Source: Thermoplasmatota archaeon
Lineage (GTDB): Archaea; Thermoplasmatota; Penumbrarchaeia; Penumbrarchaeales; Penumbrarchaeaceae
DNA length: 6,174 nucleotides
Reading direction: 5' to 3'
Assembly (NCBI GenBank): GCA_016929175.1
Contig: JAFGJI010000007.1
Location: 1 to 6,174, forward strand
The notes beneath the pieces were generated by a model that saw only the letters and a list, made by a program, of their open reading frames with translations, had not been told where the DNA came from and ran no database searches. Shown here one piece after another: positions 1 through 5,399 of this stretch. A program made the translations under genes and the position numbers. Each line of letters begins with the position of its first letter. Positions within the stretch are counted from its first letter, which is position 1.

Positions 1-27
1 AAAACGATTAAGTAGTGATGGCCTGAA

Positions 28-36
28 TGTATATTG
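28..36 (+). promoter_or_regulatory. Possible TATA box for a leaderless peptidase transcript
   Basis: The sequence TGTATATTG is centred about 24-27 bp before the paired ATG codons at 55 and 58. That is the usual distance from an archaeal TATA box to the transcription start. No clear GGAGG-type ribosome site precedes either ATG, which fits a leaderless mRNA. The alternative TTG start at 34 would lie inside this element. Only 27 bases precede it in the window, so the BRE context is limited. Confidence 0.35.
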
Positions 37-54
37 AAAACGGGGTTGTGGCTC

Positions 55-3000
55 ATGATGTCCCGATGCTTGGTAATACTGGCGACAGCGGTCCTCCTTA
101 CGACGATGATGACCGCTTCGGACCTGTCAGACGGGGAACGGTCCGAGCCATTCCAGAATGAATTGCAGGATGATGATGAATATAACATATACGAAGGCCT
201 GAAATTGAGGACCAGGGACATAAAGGACGCGGATCTGAGTTTCCTCATGGAAAACGAAGGTGTGGCCAGTTCCGAGGAGGTGTACAACATACGGATAGAT
301 GGCACCGGGACCGGTCTAAAACCTCCGACCCAGAATGAATGGGGCTATATTTTCAACTCATTCAACATGATCGATGATATCTCCTTCGCCTCCCCCGCCG
401 CATTGAACGCTTCCAAACTCCACAACCAGAGCAAGTATTTTCCACCCATAGGAAACCAGGGGGCAGAAGGGTCCTGCGTCAGCTGGTCCATCGGATATTA
501 CACGAAGACCTGGATGGAGGCAAAGGAGCATGACTGGAACCTGTCCGGGGCGACCATGGGTGGAACCTGGCCCGGACAGCCGAGCGCTGCTTATCAGGAC
601 CGGATCATGAGCCCCGATTTCCTGTATCACCAGGTGAACAACGGAGTTGACGGCGGCAGCTACTATTCCGACAACATATACATGTGCCAGAGGACGGGGA
701 TATGTTCATGGAAGAACATGCCGTACAACTGCTACAACTCGACATCATGGCCGTCGGAAGCTGCATGGAGGGAGGCCCCCCTTTACCGATCACAGAAGAA
801 CAGCACATACTACATGTATACCCAGACGAACTCATCCCTCATATCGCTGAAGACCTGGCTCGATGGAGGCAATCTGGCGACCATATCCATCAACGCATAC
901 AGGTATCCGGACCTGGTGAGCGATCTGTGGAACAATACGGTCGAATGCGGAACGGGAAGGAACCATGCCAACACCATAATCGGATATGACGACAACCACG
1001 GACCTTACGCCGAGGACGGTACGACCAGGACCGGGGCATTCCTTGTGGCGAACTCCTGGGGGAAAGGATGGAGCGGAGATTCCAACAGCGATGGTATGTA
1101 CTGGATATCCTACGAATGCATGAGGAAGAAGGTCCAGTACGTATGTCTGATGACGGATATGATCGATTACGAACCGGAGGCGTTGGCCCTCTTCAACATC
1201 TCGCATGCGAAAAGGGAGGAATGCACGATAACAATAGGTATCGGCCCCAAGACCTCCCCCGCCGCAACGAAGAAGCGGTATGATTCCATGATATATGACG
1301 GAGGTCCCAACCCCTTCCCCTCCAACATGATGGCCTATGATATCACTGAGTTCGGAGCCTCCGTTTCCACCTTTATCGGATACAATTACTTCATCAAGGT
1401 GGATGACGGCGGGACCTCGACAACGGGGTCCATCATGGATTTTTCCATAGAACTGTTCGATGACTACGGCGCAGGTCCCGCCCACCGGTTCATATCGACC
1501 GACCCGGTAGTTCCCACGGTGAACGGAGGAACGGTCTATGCGGAGCTAACCGCTACGGACAACATCCCCCCCATGTTCATCGAGGATAGGTCCCCTTCGA
1601 ACGCAACCACGGGTGATCCTCTGAACTTAACGGTCCTCGTCGTAGATAACGGAGTGATGGACCGGGTCACGGTTGAATATAAGAGCGGTACCGGTCCGAC
1701 ATACAACACCACCATGAACAGAGGGACGGGGAACTCGTGGTTCCTCAATATCTCCGCCCCCGATACGCTCCAGAACATCACCTACCTGTTCCATGCGGCC
1801 GATACAGGGGGAAACTGGAACAGTACCGCTGGAAGGAGCATTGCGGTCCTTGACAACGACAGGCCGGAAGTGGTGACGACCTTCCCGTTGAAGGCCACAA
1901 CGGGAGACCCTTATTTAGTAACCGCTAATGTTACGGACAACATCGCTGTCAAGACCGTAGTGATCGAGTACTGGTATGACGATGAAGAGCATACGAACAG
2001 GTCGATGACCAGCTCAGGAGGAGGAAATTGGACGACGACCCTGATGATCGGGGACAGGCTCGGCAACCTCAGTATCCATATCAAGGCGAACGACACCTCG
2101 GACAATCAGGAAAGGTCCCCCTTGCATACTGTCCAGATCGAGGATAATGACATGCCGATGATGATCTCGGACCTCTCCGACACCTACTTGACCACGGGGG
2201 AAGGGTTCACACTATCCGCCGTGATCACCGACAACATAGGTGTCTCATTGGTCTTCGCGGTCTACACCAACAACGATGGTTTCTCGGGCAATTCGTCCAT
2301 GTCCATCATCGCACCAGATACCTGGGGCATATCCCTCACATCCCCGCATTCGACGGCGGATATCTCCTACAGCTTTGATTTCTGCGACACCTCGGGCAGC
2401 TGGAACAACTCATCGTCCTCTGTGGTCCCTGTCGAGGACAACGACCTACCCTATTTCGGAGAGGACCTGTCACCCGATACCGCTAGGACCGGGGAGATCT
2501 ATGATTTCAGTATCGAGGTCCTTGACAACATTCAGGTGGAGGATGTCCACCTGGAATACTGGTTCGGAACCGGCACACATCAAAATGTCACCATGACCGG
2601 AACGGGACCATACCTGCATTCTATCATCATACCGGATGATATGTCAGAAAATTTGAGCTACTCCATCCACGCAGTGGATCCATCATCGAACTGGAACCAT
2701 ACCCTGATAGCAGAAGTGCTCGTGATCGATAATGATCTGCCCGGGTCATGGGTGGATACATCTGCCAATACCGGGACCACCGGTGACATCTTCATCTTCG
2801 AACTGGATGTGAACGATAACATAGGCATCGATTCGGTCCATGTGGAATACTGGTTCGGGTCCGGAGAGCACGTGAACGCCACCTTGGAACAAGGAGCCAC
2901 CTTCACTCTGGATATCATGATACCATCCAATTCCACGGAGATGCTTCACTACATCTTCCGTGCCTGTGATACATCGGACAACTGGAACAGCACGATGCAA

Positions 3001-4626
3001 AAGGATGTGACGATAGTGGATGATGATCTCCCTCTGATCGGCCCCGACACGACACCGGGCACAGGATATACGGGGGAGCCGTTCTCTTTCACGTTCGAGG
3101 CAGGGGACAATATCGGTATTGGCTCTGTTCATGTTGAGTACTGGTTCGGTGACGGACAGCACCAAAACGCCACCGTCGAAGGGTCCGGATATTACTATCT
3201 AACGATAGATGTGCCGCCGGATTCCATCGAGACCCTCCATTACATATTGAGGGTCTCCGATGTCTCGGGGAACTGGAACGGAACCTCCCAGGGTAACGTA
3301 GAGATAATGGACAACGTTGTGCCTTCTTTGGACGATGCAACGAACGATACAGCAACGACCGGGGACGACTTTATCTTCCGGATAACGGTCCTTGACAATC
3401 TGCAGGTCGAAAGTGTATGGCTGGAGTACTGGTTCAGCTCGGGTCCCCACAGCAACGTGAGCATGGAAGGTATCTGGAACTTCACTTTCACCATCATCAT
3501 CCCGTCCGACTCCCTCGAGGAGCTATTGTACATCGTCCGTTCCTGCGACGGCTCAGGGAACTGGAACAGGACCCATGTGAAGAACGTGACGGTGATCGAT
3601 AACGATCTCCCTGTCTTCGGGACCGACGCCTCCGAGACGGAAACAGGCACTGGCGATCTATTCGAGATCTCCATCAATGTAACGGACAACATAGGGGTAT
3701 CGATGGTCTCGCTGGAATACTGGTTCGGGGATGAGGGGGAACAAATGGAGGCGGATATGGTGCTGAATGGCTCCTTTTACTCGGTCTCCATAGAGGTGCC
3801 CATCGATTCGACCGAGAATCTGTATTACCGGATCACGGCAGTGGACCTCTCCGGGCTCTCGAACTCGACCGGGATCAAGGAGGTCCAGGTGTTGGATGAT
3901 ATCGATCCTGAGATCGATGCGGTCGAAGATATTGTCATCTACGTAGGGAAAGAACTCAGGGTCACAATCTCTGCAGCGGACAACATAGGTGTCGCATCCT
4001 ATATCTGGGAGGGGGCCCCGATCGATGTCAGCGGACCTGAACTCCTCATGACACCGTCCGAGGCGGGATCGTACGAGGTCACGGTGAGAATCCTGGACGC
4101 CAGTGGAAATGCAGCCGAGATACGGTTCACCATCATCGTCCTGCCTCTAGACCACGACAGCGACCAGGATGGGATCCCGGACCTGGTGGAGGACGAAAAT
4201 GGGCTGGACAGGGAAGATCCCACGGACGCCCTTGAAGATATTGACGGGGATGGTCTGACAAATCTCCAGGAATACCTAAACGGTACGAAGATGGACGATG
4301 ATGATACCGACGGTGACGAAATGCCGGACCAATGGGAGGTCATGTATGGTCTGGACCCTCTGACACCCTCGTCCACCAACGACCAGGACGGTGACGGTAT
4401 AACGGACCTGGAGGAGTACAACGGAGGAACCGATCCAATGGTAAAGGATAAGCCCGATGATGAAGATCACGATGACGGGACCATGAACTTCCTTTTACCC
4501 CTGCTCATCCTGGCCGGCATCATCCTGCTGATCATCGTGGCGGTCGTCATCTTCATGCTCCTTCGGAGGTCAAAGAAGGTGGAACCGGTCCAGGAAGACA
4601 ACGAGCAGGTCATGTCGTGGGATTGA
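55..4626 (+). CDS. Surface-anchored papain-family (C1A) cysteine peptidase with Ig-like repeat stalk
   Basis: Probably a secreted, membrane-anchored cysteine endopeptidase acting outside the cell. Residues are counted from the ATG at 55 (1523 aa). Residues 1-22 form a signal peptide (MMSR, then a hydrophobic core, then TAS). Residues 23-122 are an acidic, unrecognised propeptide-like stretch. The peptidase spans about 123-368: Q135 (oxyanion) and nucleophile C141 in NQGAEGSCVSWS, H304 in NHANTIIGYDD, N333 in VANSWGKGW. Residues 371-483 are beta-rich and unassigned. Eight Ig-like repeats (502-1281), a PKD-like domain (1281-1364), four acidic Ca-type repeats (1366-1463) and a transmembrane helix (1477-1503) followed by RRSKK complete it. 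About 39 N-x-S/T sequons fit archaeal N-glycosylation. Start: an in-frame TTG at 34 would add 7 residues. I prefer ATG 55 (or ATG 58) because it gives a cleaner signal peptide and lies at leaderless distance from a TATA-like element. The substrate is unknown; the peptidase assignment is strong, the stalk and anchor roles are inferred. Confidence 0.93.
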   Translation: MMSRCLVILATAVLLTTMMTASDLSDGERSEPFQNELQDDDEYNIYEGLKLRTRDIKDADLSFLMENEGVASSEEVYNIRIDGTGTGLKPPTQNEWGYIFNSFNMIDDISFASPAALNASKLHNQSKYFPPIGNQGAEGSCVSWSIGYYTKTWMEAKEHDWNLSGATMGGTWPGQPSAAYQDRIMSPDFLYHQVNNGVDGGSYYSDNIYMCQRTGICSWKNMPYNCYNSTSWPSEAAWREAPLYRSQKNSTYYMYTQTNSSLISLKTWLDGGNLATISINAYRYPDLVSDLWNNTVECGTGRNHANTIIGYDDNHGPYAEDGTTRTGAFLVANSWGKGWSGDSNSDGMYWISYECMRKKVQYVCLMTDMIDYEPEALALFNISHAKREECTITIGIGPKTSPAATKKRYDSMIYDGGPNPFPSNMMAYDITEFGASVSTFIGYNYFIKVDDGGTSTTGSIMDFSIELFDDYGAGPAHRFISTDPVVPTVNGGTVYAELTATDNIPPMFIEDRSPSNATTGDPLNLTVLVVDNGVMDRVTVEYKSGTGPTYNTTMNRGTGNSWFLNISAPDTLQNITYLFHAADTGGNWNSTAGRSIAVLDNDRPEVVTTFPLKATTGDPYLVTANVTDNIAVKTVVIEYWYDDEEHTNRSMTSSGGGNWTTTLMIGDRLGNLSIHIKANDTSDNQERSPLHTVQIEDNDMPMMISDLSDTYLTTGEGFTLSAVITDNIGVSLVFAVYTNNDGFSGNSSMSIIAPDTWGISLTSPHSTADISYSFDFCDTSGSWNNSSSSVVPVEDNDLPYFGEDLSPDTARTGEIYDFSIEVLDNIQVEDVHLEYWFGTGTHQNVTMTGTGPYLHSIIIPDDMSENLSYSIHAVDPSSNWNHTLIAEVLVIDNDLPGSWVDTSANTGTTGDIFIFELDVNDNIGIDSVHVEYWFGSGEHVNATLEQGATFTLDIMIPSNSTEMLHYIFRACDTSDNWNSTMQKDVTIVDDDLPLIGPDTTPGTGYTGEPFSFTFEAGDNIGIGSVHVEYWFGDGQHQNATVEGSGYYYLTIDVPPDSIETLHYILRVSDVSGNWNGTSQGNVEIMDNVVPSLDDATNDTATTGDDFIFRITVLDNLQVESVWLEYWFSSGPHSNVSMEGIWNFTFTIIIPSDSLEELLYIVRSCDGSGNWNRTHVKNVTVIDNDLPVFGTDASETETGTGDLFEISINVTDNIGVSMVSLEYWFGDEGEQMEADMVLNGSFYSVSIEVPIDSTENLYYRITAVDLSGLSNSTGIKEVQVLDDIDPEIDAVEDIVIYVGKELRVTISAADNIGVASYIWEGAPIDVSGPELLMTPSEAGSYEVTVRILDASGNAAEIRFTIIVLPLDHDSDQDGIPDLVEDENGLDREDPTDALEDIDGDGLTNLQEYLNGTKMDDDDTDGDEMPDQWEVMYGLDPLTPSSTNDQDGDGITDLEEYNGGTDPMVKDKPDDEDHDDGTMNFLLPLLILAGIILLIIVAVVIFMLLRRSKKVEPVQEDNEQVMSWD
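421..1158 (+). other. Papain-like C1A peptidase domain
   Basis: This is the catalytic domain within the large surface protein. The codon for the predicted nucleophile Cys (C141) is at 475-477, the catalytic His (H304) at 964-966 and the catalytic Asn (N333) at 1051-1053. The oxyanion Gln (Q135) lies six residues before the Cys, as in papain. The usual QGxCGSCWAFS reads QGAEGSCVSWS here: the first, disulfide-forming Cys is replaced by Glu, a variation I expect in prokaryotic C1A enzymes. The Cys-to-His distance of 163 residues is longer than in mature papain (about 134), so loops are inserted. All four key residues are present, so the enzyme is probably active. Confidence 0.9.
1165..1503 (+). 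other. Unassigned beta-rich domain after the peptidase
   Basis: About 113 residues (371-483 of the large protein) lie between the peptidase and the first Ig-like repeat. They alternate hydrophobic and polar residues and end with a segment of the kind TGSIMDFSIELFDDY. This suggests a jelly-roll or P-domain-like module, such as those often found C-terminal to secreted proteases. I cannot assign a family by eye, and it lacks the TGD and EYWFG landmarks of the following repeats. It could equally be a C-terminal extension of the peptidase fold. Confidence 0.35.
1558..3894 (+). repeat. Eight tandem ~97-residue Ig-like repeats (about 291 bp each)
   Basis: The repeats are coding. Each begins with a D-N-D-x-P type junction whose Pro codons lie at 1567, 1864, 2155, 2449, 2740, 3031, 3322 and 3610; the related junction of the following domain is at 3907. 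A typical unit runs: DNDLP, TTGD, a beta strand, DNIGV, EYWFG, HxNxT, IPxDS, and SGNWNxT. The EYWFG-type motif starts at 1675 (degenerate), 1966, 2554, 2845, 3136, 3424 and 3715. Units 4-8 are close to each other; units 1-3 are more diverged and unit 3 has lost EYWFG. Such arrays usually form rigid stalks or adhesive surfaces; that role is inferred. Alternative names include cadherin-like or bacterial Ig-like domains. Confidence 0.92.
3895..4146 (+). other. PKD/Ig-like ninth domain
   Basis: About 84 residues follow repeat 8 and begin with the same kind of junction (DDIDPEI). The domain keeps AADNIGV but not EYWFG, the HxNxT sequon or SGNWN. Instead it has a PSEAGSYEVTVRILDASGN stretch typical of PKD and related Ig-like folds. 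It is shorter than the other units and is probably a separate beta-sandwich capping the array before the calcium repeats. Confidence 0.6.
4150..4443 (+). repeat. Acidic Ca-binding repeats (thrombospondin type 3-like)
   Basis: Four EF-loop-like motifs of the D-x-D-x-D-G-x-x-D/N-x-x-E form lie at residues 1366-1379 (DSDQDGIPD), 1395-1406 (DIDGDGLTN), 1417-1428 (DTDGDEMPD) and 1443-1454 (DQDGDGITD). The spacers between them include YLNGT, YGLDP and GGTDP. This is the pattern of thrombospondin type 3-like repeats in many secreted prokaryotic proteins. They probably bind calcium and stiffen the segment next to the membrane. A dockerin is a possible alternative, but four units directly before a transmembrane helix fit a spacer better. 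Confidence 0.8.
4483..4563 (+). other. C-terminal transmembrane anchor
   Basis: A run of about 27 hydrophobic residues (NFLLPLLILAG through FMLL) is followed by RRSKK and a roughly 15-residue polar tail. With the N-terminal signal peptide this predicts a type I topology: the whole protease and stalk outside, the short tail inside. No PGF-type archaeosortase signal is visible, so the helix is likely a permanent anchor rather than a sorting signal. Confidence 0.85.
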
Positions 4627-4631
4627 TATCA

Positions 4632-5285
4632 TCATGCCCGATCGAATACTGCGGAAATAAGTTTCCTCTGGGCTCTCCTGAGGGTCTTCATGTATGAGGA
4701 TGTGGATACCTCTCTGTTCTTTGCCAGATCGGCCAGGGTGACTCCTCTGCTGTCATCGAAGAAACCCTTTTCGAAGGCTTCTGTCAGGTAATCGAACTGG
4801 ATCGCGGTGAGGCTATCCATCGCTCCCTTCTTTGAAGGATCGTAATCGGTCAATGCGATGATCTCTGAATCGGCATTGAATCGTTTGGACAGTTCCATCA
4901 ATCTTGATATGTTCCGAAGAAATCCGAAATACCTAACGACGATCCTGTCCTGCTCCATCACCACGGGCAGATCGAAGAAGACCCGGTATTCCTCCATGAT
5001 CATCTTCAACATCTCGAAGTACCAGGGCTCCTCGTTCCCGAGCAGAAGATACATGTGTCCTTCCTTCACCGGACCGAGGTTCACAACTTCATCGATCAGT
5101 GGATTTTCCCTTAGCCAAGTGAGGTCAGGGCCTGCTCTCCATTTGATGACCACTATCAATGCGGTCTTCTCTGGCATGAGGGCTATCTGCGAGACGACGG
5201 ACATCCGCACCATCGTCTTGAACATCCCTTCATAACCGATGCCCCTCAGGTCTTTCGGTCTGTATGCCACCGTTGCGCGTTTCAT
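4632..5285 (-). CDS. HTH_10 (Bat-type) transcriptional regulator
   Basis: A 217-residue cytosolic DNA-binding protein. Residues 159-213 match the HTH_10 (bacterio-opsin activator) helix-turn-helix: LTAIQFDYLTEAFEKGFF, then GVTLADLAKNREVSTSSYMKTLRRAQRKL. The usual 'YF..PR' segment reads FFDDSR. The first ~150 residues are a mixed alpha/beta region with no motif I can name; I see no clear PAS or GAF signature. It may correspond to the variable sensor part of this family, so the ligand is unknown. The ATG is preceded by AGAGG with a 5-base spacer (complement of 5291-5295), which supports this start. It is convergent with the peptidase gene (5 bp between stop codons) and divergent from the flavoprotein gene, a common arrangement for a regulator acting on the divergent gene and on itself. 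Confidence 0.88.
   Translation of the reverse strand: MKRATVAYRPKDLRGIGYEGMFKTMVRMSVVSQIALMPEKTALIVVIKWRAGPDLTWLRENPLIDEVVNLGPVKEGHMYLLLGNEEPWYFEMLKMIMEEYRVFFDLPVVMEQDRIVVRYFGFLRNISRLMELSKRFNADSEIIALTDYDPSKKGAMDSLTAIQFDYLTEAFEKGFFDDSRGVTLADLAKNREVSTSSYMKTLRRAQRKLISAVFDRA
4647..4811 (-). other. HTH_10 DNA-binding domain
   Basis: This is the C-terminal domain of the regulator, residues 159-213. It has the characteristic LTxxQ opening, an aromatic-Gly-Phe-Phe turn (EKGFF), the first HTH helix TLADLAKN and a recognition helix ending in TLRRAQRKLI. The C-terminal position is usual for the family. Confidence 0.87.
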
Positions 5286-5399
5286 CCTTTCCTCTGACAG
5301 ATCCTTTCCCCCTTGCGATCTGGAAATTTTTTTTGCTTATAAATATGTATCATATATTAACCATTATTGTAAAACATCTTAAGCCCATTCATCATTTTC
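5286..5399. promoter_or_regulatory. Divergent intergenic promoter region
   Basis: This 114-bp gap between the regulator (- strand) and the flavoprotein (+ strand) is much more AT-rich than the coding DNA. It holds TTATAAATAT at 5337-5346, which reads as a TATA box on either strand. On the - strand it would place the start near 5315, giving a roughly 30-base leader containing the AGAGG site. On the + strand it would place the start near 5367; a second AT-rich element at 5351-5360 would give one near 5381. No Shine-Dalgarno-like sequence precedes the flavoprotein ATG. An imperfect palindrome at 5343-5355 may be an operator. Confidence 0.55.

Noticed and set aside
58..72. Cys near the N-terminus of the peptidase as a lipoprotein lipobox
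   Set aside because: The Cys (residue 5) precedes the hydrophobic core of the signal peptide rather than following it, so it cannot be a lipidated mature N-terminus.
647..989. Two overlapping + strand open frames inside the peptidase gene
   Set aside because: They are out of frame within a strongly supported domain, with Arg/Thr/His-rich translations and no family resemblance.
832..1485. A 217-codon open frame on the - strand opposite the peptidase
   Set aside because: It lies wholly antisense to the peptidase domain, whose catalytic motifs are clear. Its translation has low-complexity Gly/Val-rich composition and no recognisable motif.
1558..3894. Regular ~291-bp periodicity as a CRISPR or non-coding tandem repeat
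   Set aside because: The period is a multiple of three, the similarity is stronger at protein than DNA level, and the frame stays open throughout. It is a protein domain array.
2658..4421. Several - strand open frames of 83-150 codons opposite the repeats and acidic region
   Set aside because: They recur because the coding repeats recur. Their Ser/Arg/Pro-rich translations are typical antisense shadows, and none has a convincing start context.
4858..5235. A + strand open frame of 125 codons opposite the HTH_10 regulator
   Set aside because: It is antisense to a gene with a recognisable DNA-binding domain and a ribosome site, and it shows no motifs.
5327..5334. Run of eight T as a terminator
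   Set aside because: No + strand gene ends upstream of it. It sits between divergent starts and is better read as part of the AT-rich promoter region.
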